Positions 35,671-46,259 of a stretch of 64,000 nt of DNA are shown here, piece by piece. The first letter of the stretch is position 1; each line of letters starts with the position of its first letter. Below the pieces are notes generated by a model. That model did not search any database. It saw only the letters and a list, made by a program, of their open reading frames with translations, and was not told where the DNA came from. Source of the stretch: Diaphorobacter ruginosibacter (lineage in GTDB: Bacteria; Pseudomonadota; Gammaproteobacteria; Burkholderiales; Burkholderiaceae_C); contig NZ_CP060714.1 of assembly GCF_014395975.1 (NCBI RefSeq), positions 744,001 through 808,000 on the forward strand, given 5' to 3'. A program made the translations under genes and the position numbers.

Positions 35671-36654
35671 ATGCTTGCCTTCATCCTTCGCAGACTCATA
35701 CAAGCCGTGGTCGTGATGGTCACGGTTGCGTTCATCGCCTTTCTGCTGTTCCAGTATGTGGGTGACCCGGTCATCACCATGTTGGGGCAGGACGCCACGC
35801 CGCAGCAGATCCAGGAGGTCCGGGCATCCCTGGGACTGGATCAGCCGTTCGTCGTGCAGTTCTGGCATTTCCTCATCAACGCCGCACAGGGCGATTTCGG
35901 CCTGAGCCTGCGCCAGGGCGCCAAGGTGTCGCGGCTGATTGCCGAGCGCTTTCCAGCCACGCTTGAACTGGCGCTGGTGGCAGCGGTGATCGCCTTCGTC
36001 GTCGGCGTTCCCATGGGCGTCTATGCGGCACTCAAGCGCGGCACGTTCCTGAGCCAGGTGTTCATGACACTGTCCCTGCTCGGCGTATCGCTGCCAACCT
36101 TTCTCATCGGCATTCTGCTGATCCTGGTGTTCTCGGTGACGCTGGGCTGGTTCCCGAGCTTCGGCCGCGGCGAGGTGGTGCAACTGGGCTGGTGGAGCAC
36201 GGGTCTGCTCACCGCGAAGGGATGGCACCACATCACGCTGCCGGCCATCACGCTGGCGATCTTCCAGCTCACCCTGATCATGCGCCTGGTGCGCGCCGAG
36301 ATGCTGGAGGTGCTACGCACCGATTACATCAAGTTCGCCCGCGCCCGCGGCCTGACCGATCGGGCAATCTATTTCGGCCATGCGTTGAAGAACACCATGG
36401 TGCCTGTGATGACCATCACCGGGCTGCAATTGGGCGGCCTGATCGCCTTCGCCATCATCACGGAAACCGTGTTCCAGTGGCCCGGCATGGGGTTGCTGTT
36501 CATCCAGGCGGTGATGTATGCAGATATCCCGGTGATGGCCGCATACCTGTGCCTGATCGCGCTGATCTTCGTGGTCATCAACCTGATTGTGGACCTGCTG
36601 TATTTCGTCGTCGATCCGCGCCTGCGCGTGGGTGGCAAGGCGGGAGGTCACTGA
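35671..36654 (+). CDS. Peptide-type ABC transporter permease (DppB-like)
   Basis: A 327-residue inner-membrane permease of the dipeptide/oligopeptide/nickel family. The first helix (LRRLIQAVVVMVTVAFIAFLLF) is followed by a large periplasmic loop with DPVITMLGQDATPQQIQEVRASLGLDQP, typical of DppB/OppB; the EAA cytoplasmic motif (DYIKFARARGLTDRAIYFGHALKN) is present. The operon continues with an M20 peptidase, a second permease and two ATPases. No binding protein gene is found. Substrate not determined. Confidence 0.92.
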   Translation: MLAFILRRLIQAVVVMVTVAFIAFLLFQYVGDPVITMLGQDATPQQIQEVRASLGLDQPFVVQFWHFLINAAQGDFGLSLRQGAKVSRLIAERFPATLELALVAAVIAFVVGVPMGVYAALKRGTFLSQVFMTLSLLGVSLPTFLIGILLILVFSVTLGWFPSFGRGEVVQLGWWSTGLLTAKGWHHITLPAITLAIFQLTLIMRLVRAEMLEVLRTDYIKFARARGLTDRAIYFGHALKNTMVPVMTITGLQLGGLIAFAIITETVFQWPGMGLLFIQAVMYADIPVMAAYLCLIALIFVVINLIVDLLYFVVDPRLRVGGKAGGH

Positions 36655-36655
36655 C

Positions 36656-37879
36656 ATGCAGTCCGCAGCACGCATCAAGGCGGGTGGCCGTGCGTTCGCC
36701 CACATCGCTGCATTTCATCCGGAACTCACATCGTTTCGGCGCGACCTGCATGCCCATCCCGAGCTGGGCTTCGAGGAGAAGTTCACCAGCGCACGCATCG
36801 TCGAGGCCTTGCGCCAATGCGGTGTCGACGAGGTGCATACGCAGATCGGCAGGACGGGCCTCGTCGCGCTGATCCACGGCCAGAGCCGTGCGAGCGGCAG
36901 CATGATTGGCCTGCGCGCCGACATGGACGCCTTGCCGATGCAGGAGAACAACGAATTCACCTGGAAGTCGTCCCGCCAGGGCCTGATGCATGGGTGCGGG
37001 CATGACGGACACATCACCATGCTGGTGGGGGCAGCACGCTATCTCGCCGCGACGCGCTGCTTCGACGGCACCGCGGCACTGATCTTCCAGCCGGCCGAGG
37101 AGGGCATGGGCGGCGCGCGGGTGATGATCGAGGACGGCCTGTTCGAACGCTTTCCGATCCAGTCGGTCTTCGCGATGCACAACTGGCCTCAGATGAAGCC
37201 CGGCACCGTGGGGCTCAACGATGGCGCGATGATGGCGGCGGCGGATCGCGTCACCATCGAGATCACCGGGCGCGGCGGACATGGTGCGCATCCCTATCAG
37301 ACCGTCGACGTGGTGCTGGTGGCAGGGCACATCATCACCGCGCTGCAGGGCATCGTGGCGCGCAACGTGCGTGCGCTCGACAGCGCCGTGGTGAGCCTCT
37401 GCGCAGTGCAGGCCGGAGACCTGGGGGCCTTCAGCGTGCTGCCGGGAACGGCGACCCTGGTGGGCACGGTGCGTTCGTTCGACCCCGCCATCCAGGAGAT
37501 GGTCGAGCGCCGCATCCAGGAGGTCTGCAACGGCGTGGCGATGGGCATGGGGGCGAGCGTCAATGTGCGCTACGAACGCATCTATCCCGCGACCATCAAC
37601 ACCGAGAGCGAGGCCCGTTTCGCGGGCGACGTGGCCGCATCGATCGTCGGTGCCGACAACGTGGTGCGCGATCTCGAGCCCAGCATGGGCGCGGAGGATT
37701 TCTCCTTCATGCTGCAGAGCAAGCCGGGCGCCTACCTGCGCATAGGGCAGGGCATGGGAGCGGGAAACAGCACCCTGCACAACAGCCGCTATGACTTCAA
37801 TGACGACATTCTTCCCCTCGGAGCGGCACTGCATGCAGGGCTGATTGAGCAGGGCATGCCACTGGCAGAGGCCGAGTGA
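36656..37879 (+). CDS. M20 family metallopeptidase/amidohydrolase
   Basis: A 407-residue M20D-type amidohydrolase of the hippuricase/N-acyl-amino-acid hydrolase group. Metal ligands are visible in HGCGHDGHITM (near 112-120) and PAEEGMGGA, and the dimerisation domain carries GRGGHGAHPYQTVD. It begins one base after the permease stop and is followed by the second permease, so it belongs to the importer operon. The likely role is cytoplasmic cleavage of an imported N-acyl amino acid or small peptide. No signal peptide. Confidence 0.9.
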   Translation: MQSAARIKAGGRAFAHIAAFHPELTSFRRDLHAHPELGFEEKFTSARIVEALRQCGVDEVHTQIGRTGLVALIHGQSRASGSMIGLRADMDALPMQENNEFTWKSSRQGLMHGCGHDGHITMLVGAARYLAATRCFDGTAALIFQPAEEGMGGARVMIEDGLFERFPIQSVFAMHNWPQMKPGTVGLNDGAMMAAADRVTIEITGRGGHGAHPYQTVDVVLVAGHIITALQGIVARNVRALDSAVVSLCAVQAGDLGAFSVLPGTATLVGTVRSFDPAIQEMVERRIQEVCNGVAMGMGASVNVRYERIYPATINTESEARFAGDVAASIVGADNVVRDLEPSMGAEDFSFMLQSKPGAYLRIGQGMGAGNSTLHNSRYDFNDDILPLGAALHAGLIEQGMPLAEAE

Positions 37880-37910
37880 GCAGGACCGGACCACGGAGCA
37901 GACAGACAAC

Positions 37911-38837
37911 ATGGCGATCAAACAGACTCTTGCGCGCTGGTGGGACAGCGATGTAGCCCACAGCTTCCGATCCTCGCCGGTGGCCATCGTGGCAGCGGTG
38001 ATTGCGTTCATCTGCGCCTTCTGCGCGGTCTTCGCGGGCTGGGTGGCTCCGCACAACCCGTTCGACCTGACCACGCTGGAACTCTCCGATGCGCGGCTTC
38101 CTCCGGCATGGGTCGAGCACGGCAGCTGGAAGTATCCGCTCGGCACCGACGACCAGGGGCGCGACATCCTCTCCGCACTGATCTACGGCGCGCGCATCTC
38201 GCTCATCGTGGGGCTGGTGTCCGTGGCGCTGTCGATCGTGATCGGCGTGACGCTGGGTCTGGTCTCGGGCGCCAAGCGCGGCTGGATCGATGCGGTGCTG
38301 ATGCGCACCTGTGATGTGGTGTCGTCGTTTCCCGCGATTCTGGTGGCGCTGCTGATTGCCGGCGTGGCGCGCGCCGTCTATCCCAATGCGGCGGAGGGCG
38401 TGGCCTTTGCGGTGCTGGTACTGGCGATTGCGTTCGCAGGCAGCAACGGCTGGGTGCAATACGCGCGCACCGTGCGCGCCAGCACGATGGTGGAGTATGG
38501 CAAGGAATACGTGCAGGCGGCACGTGTGACCGGGGTTGCGCCGCTGCGCATCATGCGCCGTCATGTGCTGCCGAACGTGCTCGGTCCGGTCATGGTGCTG
38601 GCCACCATCCAGGTGGCGACGGCCATCATCACGGAGGCCACGCTGTCGTTCCTTGGCGTCGGCGCTCCTCCCACTTCGCCATCGCTCGGCACGCTGATCC
38701 GCATCGGCAACGACTACCTGTTCTCGGGCGAATGGTGGATCACCGTGTTCCCGGGCGTGATGCTGGTGCTGATCGCCCTCTCGGTGAACCTGCTGGGCGA
38801 CTGGCTGCGCGATGCGCTCAATCCGCGTCTGAGGTAA
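37911..38837 (+). CDS. Peptide-type ABC transporter permease (DppC-like)
   Basis: A 308-residue permease, partner of the DppB-like protein. Family marks are the N-terminal OppC helix (VAIVAAVIAFICAFCAVFAGWVAP), the periplasmic YPLGTDDQGRDILSALIYGARISL signature, and the EAA motif EYVQAARVTGVAPLRIMRRHVLPN. It is 31 bases downstream of the peptidase gene. Six membrane segments. Confidence 0.93.
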   Translation: MAIKQTLARWWDSDVAHSFRSSPVAIVAAVIAFICAFCAVFAGWVAPHNPFDLTTLELSDARLPPAWVEHGSWKYPLGTDDQGRDILSALIYGARISLIVGLVSVALSIVIGVTLGLVSGAKRGWIDAVLMRTCDVVSSFPAILVALLIAGVARAVYPNAAEGVAFAVLVLAIAFAGSNGWVQYARTVRASTMVEYGKEYVQAARVTGVAPLRIMRRHVLPNVLGPVMVLATIQVATAIITEATLSFLGVGAPPTSPSLGTLIRIGNDYLFSGEWWITVFPGVMLVLIALSVNLLGDWLRDALNPRLR

Positions 38838-38841
38838 TGCG

Positions 38842-39827
38842 ATGTCCTTGCTTGAAGTAAAGAATCTGGTGGTGGAGTTCCCCGGGCGACGCGGCACCCT
38901 GCGTGCGCTCGACGATGTATCGTTTTCCATCGCACCGGGAGAAATCCTTGGCGTGGTGGGGGAGTCAGGGGCCGGCAAGTCGCTGACGGGCGCGGCCATC
39001 ATCGGCCTGCTGGAGCCGCCGGGACATATTGCCTCGGGGCAGATCCTGCTCAAGGGCGAGCGCATCGACAACCTGCCCGGCGAGGCCATGCGCCACATCC
39101 GCGGCCGACGCATCGGCGCGATCTTCCAGGATCCGCTCACCTCGCTGAACCCGTTGTACACGGTGGGCCGGCAACTGGTCGAAACCATCATGACGCACCT
39201 GCCGATGAATGCCGCGCAGGCTCGCGAGCGGGCCATCGAATTGCTCAAGGACACCGGCATCCCGGCAGCCGCGGAGCGCATCGACCACTATCCGCACCAG
39301 TTCTCGGGCGGCATGCGCCAGCGCGTGGTGATTGCCCTGGCGCTGGCGGCCGAGCCCGAACTCATCGTGGCGGACGAGCCGACCACGGCGCTTGACGTGT
39401 CGATCCAGGCGCAGATCATCGGCCTGCTCAAGAACATCTGCCGTTCGCGCGGAGCTGCCGTCATGCTGATCACGCACGACATGGGCGTGATTGCCGAGAC
39501 CTGCGACCGCGTGGCCGTGATGTATGCCGGACGCGTGGCGGAGATCGGACCGGTGCATGAGGTCATCAACCATCCAGCGCATCCCTATACGTCGGGCCTG
39601 ATGGCATCGATTCCCGACATGGAGGAGGACCGCGAACGCCTCAACCAGATCGACGGTGCCATGCCGCGCCTGACGGCGATTCCCCAGGGCTGTGCCTTCA
39701 ATCCGCGCTGCCCGCAGGCCTTCGATCGCTGCCGCGCGGAGCGACCCGCACTGAAGCCCGTGGGCGCCACGCAGGCCTCGTGCTGGCTTGCGCAGGAGGA
39801 GCGGCAGGCGGCAACAGGAGCGACGGC

Positions 39828-39831
<4 letters not shown>
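38842..39831 (+). CDS. Peptide ABC transporter ATPase (DppD-like)
   Basis: A 329-residue ATPase. Walker A GESGAGKSLTG, signature FSGGMRQRVVIA, Walker B LIVADEPTTALD and the switch histidine in ITHDMG are intact. The C-terminal oligopeptide extension with the cysteine-rich CAFNPRCPQAFDRC motif is typical and often binds an iron-sulfur cluster. It starts four bases after the second permease and overlaps the next ATPase gene by ATGA. Confidence 0.94.
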
Positions 39832-40934
<1,103 letters not shown>

Positions 40935-41053
40935 CGGCTGCGGAGCCCCGGCGGCAATCCACGGCATGGCATGAGGACATGCCAGCCCTTCACGGGCATG
41001 TCATCAAGGTTTTTGACGATGCGGTCTTTCCATCCAACAATCCGGGAAAGACG

Positions 41054-42985
41054 ATGTCGTTGCGAGTATCGAAATACGAGAGGACTACGCGCGCCCTGCG
41101 CATGCATGCAGTGGCGCTGGTGCTGCTGGCCGGGCTGGCGGGCTGTGGGGGAGGCGATGGCGATTCCGACACCAAGGGCGAACCGCTCGACCTGACCATC
41201 CTGCACATCAACGATCACCATTCCACGCTGGAGTCCAAGTCGAAGACGCTGCAGCTCCATGCCGGCGGCGCGGCGCCCGTGGCGGTAGCTGTTGACGCGG
41301 GGGGCTTTTCCCGCGTGGCCAGCGCGATCCAGGAGCTGGAGAAGTCCTCGAAGAACGTGCTCAAGCTGCATGCGGGCGATGCGCTGACGGGCACGCTGTA
41401 TTTCAATCGCGCGGGCAAGGACGGAGAGGCCGATGCCGCGATGATGAACACCGTCTGCTTCGATGCGTTCACACTGGGCAACCACGAGTTCGACAAGGGC
41501 GATGCAGGCCTCAAGGGCTTCATCGACCTGCTGCATGCGGGCGCATGCAAGACGCCGGTGATCAGTGCCAACGTGAAATTCGGTGCGTCCTCCGCGCTGA
41601 ATGCAGCCAAGGCACCAGGGTTGGTGTCGCCGTCCCGCGTGCTCGAGCGCGGTGGCCAGAAGATCGGCATCGTGGGCCTCACGATCGCACAGAAGACCAA
41701 GGGCTCGTCGAGCCCCGATCCGGACACGACGTTCGAGGATGAAGCCACGGCTGCGCAGCGCGAGATCGATGCGCTGCGCCAGCAGGGCATCAACAAGATC
41801 ATCGTGATGAGCCACATCGGCTACGAGTACGACCAGCAGGTGGCGGCGCGCCTCAGCGGCGTGGATGTGGTCGTCGGTGGCGATTCGCATACGCTGCTCG
41901 GCCCGGCCACGCTCAAGAGCACGGGCGTGGGTACACCCTCGGGCGCCTATCCCACGCGCGTCACCTCCAAGGACGGCAAGCCGGTCTGCATCGTGCAGGC
42001 ATGGGAATACGCCCAGGTGGTGGGAGAACTGAAGGTATCGTTCGATGCGAATGGCGATGTCACGCAATGCAGCGGCACGCCGCATGTGCTCATCGGCAGC
42101 AATTTCACCGTGGGCGGAAAGGCACCCACTGCCGAAGAGGCCAAGGCCATCGAGGCCAGCGTGAAGAGCGCGGGCTTCCTGCGTGCCACGGCGCCCTCGG
42201 CTGCCGCCGACCAGGTGCTCAAGCCGTTCAAGGATCGCATCGCCACGTTCAACCAGACCCTGTCGGCCTCGGTGCCCCGGGAACTGTGCTCGCGCCGTGT
42301 GCCAGGTGGCGAAGGCTCGCCCGACTATGGCCGCTCCAGTGCCGCGTGCAATGCGGAAGGCAGCGTGAGCCAGCGTGGCGGAGACATCCAGCAACTGGTC
42401 GCCCAGGCCTATCTCGAGGTGGCCAACGCGAAGTACGGCGGTGCCGATATTTCCCTGCAGAGCGGCGGAGGCGTGCGCATTCCGCTCGCGGGCAGCGTGA
42501 CGGCTGCGCAGGTGATCCAGGTGCTGCCGTTCGGCAACATGCTGTTCCGCCTGGAGATCACGGGTGCGGAGGTGAAGTCCATGCTCGAGGATGGCCTCGA
42601 GGCGGTCTACGGCAAGGGCGGCTCGACCGGACCATATCCCTACACGGGCGGCCTGCGTTTCGATGTGAATGCTGCGCAGGCCTTCGGCCAGCGCGTGTCG
42701 GGTGTCGAAGTGCGCAACCGCACCAGCGGCCTGTGGGAGCCGCTCGTGGCCGAGAGGACCTACCGCCTTTTCGTGCTGAGCTTCAATGCCACCGGCGGCG
42801 ACGGCTACAAGACACTGGCGGCGGTGCCAGCCGCGCGGCGCCTGGACATCGGCGTGCTCGATGCCGACGTGTTCTTCAGCTACATCGACCAACAGGCTCG
42901 CGATGCGGGAACGAACCTCCCGCTGCTCCAACGCCTGCCGACCGAGCTGTACAGCACGAAAAGCTTTGTCGACGTGACGAGGTAG
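41054..42985 (+). CDS. Lipoprotein 5'-nucleotidase/metallophosphoesterase (UshA-like)
   Basis: A 643-residue exported phosphohydrolase. The N-terminus is a lipoprotein signal with lipobox LAGC followed by a Gly/Asp linker, so it is probably membrane-anchored in the periplasm. The metallophosphatase domain has LHINDHHST, GDALTG, GNHEFDKG, SHIGYEYD and GGDSHT metal motifs; the C-terminal 5'-nucleotidase domain has SLQSGGGVRIPLAG and FGNMLFRLEITG. It releases nucleosides from nucleotides. It lies 119 bases after the ABC operon on the same strand and may be co-transcribed. Confidence 0.93.
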   Translation: MSLRVSKYERTTRALRMHAVALVLLAGLAGCGGGDGDSDTKGEPLDLTILHINDHHSTLESKSKTLQLHAGGAAPVAVAVDAGGFSRVASAIQELEKSSKNVLKLHAGDALTGTLYFNRAGKDGEADAAMMNTVCFDAFTLGNHEFDKGDAGLKGFIDLLHAGACKTPVISANVKFGASSALNAAKAPGLVSPSRVLERGGQKIGIVGLTIAQKTKGSSSPDPDTTFEDEATAAQREIDALRQQGINKIIVMSHIGYEYDQQVAARLSGVDVVVGGDSHTLLGPATLKSTGVGTPSGAYPTRVTSKDGKPVCIVQAWEYAQVVGELKVSFDANGDVTQCSGTPHVLIGSNFTVGGKAPTAEEAKAIEASVKSAGFLRATAPSAAADQVLKPFKDRIATFNQTLSASVPRELCSRRVPGGEGSPDYGRSSAACNAEGSVSQRGGDIQQLVAQAYLEVANAKYGGADISLQSGGGVRIPLAGSVTAAQVIQVLPFGNMLFRLEITGAEVKSMLEDGLEAVYGKGGSTGPYPYTGGLRFDVNAAQAFGQRVSGVEVRNRTSGLWEPLVAERTYRLFVLSFNATGGDGYKTLAAVPAARRLDIGVLDADVFFSYIDQQARDAGTNLPLLQRLPTELYSTKSFVDVTR

Positions 42986-43175
42986 AGGCAGGAGCCGCTC
43001 TGAACCACTCCCGACCGCAATAGGCTGCCCTTGTATGGTCTCGTAGCGGCAGGATTCGAAATCCTCGACCCAAAGCCTTCGTGCTGCCATGCGGTGCGAA
43101 GGCTTTGCCGCGTTATCCTGTTACGGTACACAGGTTCCTCTTCTCTTCATTCCGTCAAGAAAGGATGCACGCCGC

Positions 43176-43676
43176 ATGAGCAATACACCATTCACCCTGA
43201 GCAGCCCGGACCTTGCGGCCGGTGCCGCCGCCGATCCACGCTTCGAATTCAACGGCTTTGGCTGCAGCGGCCAGAACCAGTCGCCTGTGCTCCAGTGGAG
43301 TGGCGCACCCGCCGGTACCAAAAGCTTTGCGCTGACGGTCTACGATCCCGATGCCCCGACCGGATCGGGCTGGTGGCATTGGTTTGTTCTGGACATTGCC
43401 GCAGACACCACGCAGCTTGCCGCCAATGCGGGTGCTCGCGGCGGCGCGCAGTTGCCCAAGGGCGCACGCCATGTCCGCAACGACTACGGCCTCTCCGAGT
43501 TCGGAGGCTTCTGCCCCCCACCCGGCGACAAGCCGCATCGCTACATCTTCACGCTGCACGCGCTGTCGGTCGAGAAACTGGAGATTCCCGATGATGCGAC
43601 GTGCGCGCTGGCCGGCTTCATGGTGAATGCCAACACCATCGCCAAGGCCGGTTTCACAAGCACCTACGGGCGTTGA
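43176..43676 (+). CDS. YbhB/YbcL family (PEBP-like) protein
   Basis: A 166-residue phosphatidylethanolamine-binding-protein homologue. The fold signature DPDAPTGSGWWHWFVLDI and the downstream HRYIFTLHALSVEKL are clear; the bacterial family binds anionic ligands and its role is unknown. The ATG at 43176 has AAGGA further upstream. Cytoplasmic. It is convergent with hexR, with a hairpin between the two. Confidence 0.92.
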   Translation: MSNTPFTLSSPDLAAGAAADPRFEFNGFGCSGQNQSPVLQWSGAPAGTKSFALTVYDPDAPTGSGWWHWFVLDIAADTTQLAANAGARGGAQLPKGARHVRNDYGLSEFGGFCPPPGDKPHRYIFTLHALSVEKLEIPDDATCALAGFMVNANTIAKAGFTSTYGR

Positions 43677-43711
43677 GGAACTAGAAACGCCCTGCAACGC
43701 CGGCTCGCCAA

Positions 43712-43743
43712 CAAGGCCTGGCCCTCCAGGCGGTGCGGCCTTG
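43712..43743. terminator. Hairpin between PEBP gene and hexR
   Basis: CAAGGCC (43712-43718) pairs with GGCCTTG (43737-43743), with an inner CCTGG/CCAGG stem, between convergent genes. There is no T-run, so it could be a terminator or only a structured spacer. Confidence 0.4.
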
Positions 43744-43777
43744 ATGCTCCCCAGAGGCCGCGAAGCGGCACGGGGGA

Positions 43778-44623
43778 TCAGGTGTATCTTTTGGCTCGCA
43801 GATTGTTTTTCATCTGCTGCAGGACGGGTTGCAGCGGCTCGCCGATCTGCAGTGCAACGGCCGTTGCGAGCACGTCGATGATCAGCAGGTGCAGCAGGCG
43901 CGAGACCATCGGGCTGTAGCGGTCGTAGCCTTCGGGGTGATCGGCCGCCAGGTGGATCTCGCAGGTGTGCGCCAGCGGTGATCCGCTGGCCGTGATGGCG
44001 ATCGTCGTTGCACCGTTCTTGCGTGCAATGTCGGCCGCATCCATCAGGTCGCGCGTGCGGCCCGAATTGCTGATGATGACCACGCAGTCGCCCTTGCCCA
44101 GCATCGTCGCGCTCATTACCTGCATGTGGCCATCGCTCGTGCTGAGGCTGGTGATGCCCAGGCGGAAGAATTTGTGCTGGCCGTCCTGGGCGACGATGCC
44201 CGAGTTGCCGGCTCCGTAGAATTCGATGCGCTTGCCCGTCTGCCACGTGGCGGCAATGGCGTTGGCAGCGCGCTGCAGCGCCGTGGTGCTGGCCGCGTTG
44301 CGGTACTGCAGGAAGGCAGCCACCGCGTTGTCCACCACCTTGACGAGCACGTCCCCGGTCTTGTCGTCGGCGTCCACACTGCGGTGGATGAAGGGCACGC
44401 CCTCGCTCACGCTGCCGGCGAGCTTGAGCTTGAAATCAGCCAGGCCGTCGTAGCCCATGCTGCGGCAAAAACGCACGACGGTGGGCTTGCTCACGCCGGC
44501 GCGCGCCGCCAGTTCACGCACGGGCAGGTGCGAGAAGGCGCGGGGGTCTTCGAGGACCAGCTTGGCGACGCGCTGCTCGGCAGGCGCAAGGGAGGGAAGG
44601 GATGCGGTGATTCTGTCTAGCAT
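43778..44623 (-). CDS. hexR: RpiR-family transcriptional regulator HexR
   Basis: A 281-residue regulator. The N-terminal HTH (RVAKLVLEDPRAFSHLPVRELAARAGVSKPTVVRFCRSMGYDG) is followed by a SIS sugar-phosphate domain (about 120-255, with FYGAGNSGIV and VIISNSGRTRDL). In proteobacteria HexR represses central carbon genes and is released by 2-keto-3-deoxy-6-phosphogluconate. It overlaps the end of zwf by seven bases, so both are one transcript; tal-pgi diverge from zwf. This context makes HexR the best name. Confidence 0.92.
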   Translation of the reverse strand: MLDRITASLPSLAPAEQRVAKLVLEDPRAFSHLPVRELAARAGVSKPTVVRFCRSMGYDGLADFKLKLAGSVSEGVPFIHRSVDADDKTGDVLVKVVDNAVAAFLQYRNAASTTALQRAANAIAATWQTGKRIEFYGAGNSGIVAQDGQHKFFRLGITSLSTSDGHMQVMSATMLGKGDCVVIISNSGRTRDLMDAADIARKNGATTIAITASGSPLAHTCEIHLAADHPEGYDRYSPMVSRLLHLLIIDVLATAVALQIGEPLQPVLQQMKNNLRAKRYT

Positions 44624-46083
44624 TCTTCCATCCAGATGTTGCCGTCGCGGGCGACCAGTGCGCTCGCCGCGCTGGGTCCCCATGAGCCAGCGGCATACGG
44701 CCGCGGGTGGTCGTCCGAGTCCTTCCAGGACTGCATGATGGGCTCCACCCAGCGCCATGCGGCCTCCTGTTCGTCCGCGCGAACGAACAGGTTCAGGCGG
44801 CCGGCAATCACGTCGAGCAGCAGGCGCTCGTAGGCGCCCACGCGCTCGCTGCCGAAGCGCTTGTCGAAATCGAGGTCGAGCTGCACGGGTGCGAGCGCCT
44901 GTGCGTCGGAGACGCGTGCGCCGCGCTTGTCGTTGCCAGCGGAGAACAGGTGCAGTGCCAGTCCGTCCCGCGGCTGCAGGTGGATGACCAGCTTGTTCGC
45001 CATGCCGAGCGGCGTGCGGTAGATGGGATGCGGTGCAGGCCTGAAATTCACCGCAATGTGGGCTTCGTGCGCGGCCAGCCGCTTGCCGGTGCGGATGTAG
45101 AACGGCACGCCCGCCCAGCGCCAGTTGGCGATTTCGGTGCGCAGCGCGACAAAGGTTTCGGTGCGGCTGTCGGGCGCGACTCCCGGTTCGTTCAGGTAGC
45201 CATTCACGCGCTCTCCGCTCAGGCTGCCTGCCGTGTACTGGCCACGCACCACGTCGCGTGACAGGGTGGCGGGCGTCCATGGCGCCAGCGAACGCAGCAC
45301 CTTGAGCTTTTCGTCGCGGATGGCGTCGGCGTGCGCATTGATCGGAGGCTCCATGGCAATCGCGCACAGCAGTTGCAATGCGTGGTTCTGCACCATGTCG
45401 CGCAACGCGCCCGTGCCTTCATAGAACGCCCCGCGCTTTTCCACGCCGATCTTCTCGGCCATGGTGATCTCCACGCTGGCCACGGTCTCGCGCCGCCAAA
45501 GCGGCTCGAACAGCGCATTGCCGAAGCGTAGCGCCAGCAGGTTCTGCACCGAGGGCTTGCCGAGATAGTGGTCGATGCGAAAGATCTGCCGCTCGTCGAA
45601 CACCTTGCGCACGGCCGCGTTGATGGAGCGGTTGGACGCAAGGTCGTGCCCGAGGGGTTTCTCGAGCACCACGCGGGTCTGGGGCGTGTTGAGGCCTGCG
45701 GCGCCCAACTGCTCGCACGCGATGGTGAACAGGTTGGGGGCTGTCGCCAGATAAAGCACCACGGTGTCGGCATTGCGCTCGCGCAGGCACTCGGCCAGCC
45801 GGGCGTAGTCGGCCGGACTCGACAGGTCCATGCGCTGGTAGTGCAGCAACTGGGCGAATTTCTCGAATTCCTCGTTCCTCGGGCGCTTGTCCGACTCCAC
45901 CGCATCGAGGCGGCTGGCGATCAGGGCGCGGTAGGCCTCGTCGCTCAGGTCGTCGCGGGCGACCCCCAGAATGCGTCCGCCGGGCGGCAGCGAGCCGTGG
46001 CGCCAGGCCTGGAACAGTGCGGGCAACAGCTTTCGCCAGGCGAGGTCGCCTGTACCTCCAAACAAAACCAGATCGAAACTCAT
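44617..46083 (-). CDS. zwf: Glucose-6-phosphate 1-dehydrogenase
   Basis: A 488-residue Zwf, oxidising glucose-6-phosphate to 6-phosphogluconolactone with NADP (entry to pentose-phosphate and Entner-Doudoroff routes). The nucleotide motif FGGTGDLAWRKLLPAL is at the N-terminus and the active-site signature RIDHYLGK follows near 175. Length is normal. First gene of the zwf-hexR unit, divergent from tal across 176 bases. Confidence 0.96.
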   Translation of the reverse strand: MSFDLVLFGGTGDLAWRKLLPALFQAWRHGSLPPGGRILGVARDDLSDEAYRALIASRLDAVESDKRPRNEEFEKFAQLLHYQRMDLSSPADYARLAECLRERNADTVVLYLATAPNLFTIACEQLGAAGLNTPQTRVVLEKPLGHDLASNRSINAAVRKVFDERQIFRIDHYLGKPSVQNLLALRFGNALFEPLWRRETVASVEITMAEKIGVEKRGAFYEGTGALRDMVQNHALQLLCAIAMEPPINAHADAIRDEKLKVLRSLAPWTPATLSRDVVRGQYTAGSLSGERVNGYLNEPGVAPDSRTETFVALRTEIANWRWAGVPFYIRTGKRLAAHEAHIAVNFRPAPHPIYRTPLGMANKLVIHLQPRDGLALHLFSAGNDKRGARVSDAQALAPVQLDLDFDKRFGSERVGAYERLLLDVIAGRLNLFVRADEQEAAWRWVEPIMQSWKDSDDHPRPYAAGSWGPSAASALVARDGNIWMEEC

Positions 46084-46106
46084 GGCACAAAAAGCTTGTG
46101 AAGTTG

Positions 46107-46140
46107 TAACTCGTGGACTCGATAGCGATGTTACCGAGTT
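46107..46140. promoter_or_regulatory. Candidate operator between zwf and tal
   Basis: AACTCG and CGAGTT form an inverted repeat (about 46107-46140) in the divergent gap, close to the zwf start. It could bind HexR, but it does not match the TTGT-N7/8-ACAA consensus known from Pseudomonas, so the call is tentative. Confidence 0.3.
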
Positions 46141-46161
46141 TCATGGTTGGACAATACAGGT

Positions 46162-46190
46162 TTAACCAATATCACTGCTGCGAATACACT
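46162..46190 (+). promoter_or_regulatory. Probable tal promoter
   Basis: TTAACC (46162-46167) and TACACT (46185-46190) with a 17-base spacer, each matching four of six consensus positions, would start transcription about 60 bases before tal. Confidence 0.4.
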
Positions 46191-46259
46191 CTTGGCTAGC
46201 CAAGCCTCATCGGTCATCCGAGAGAGGAGTCCGGATGTCCATTGATGGGGAGGATCGAC

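Noticed and set aside
43030..43080. tRNA-like 3' part with a GGATTCGAAATCC T-arm-like sequence
   Set aside because: No acceptor, D or anticodon arm could be paired; it is a chance palindrome before the PEBP gene.
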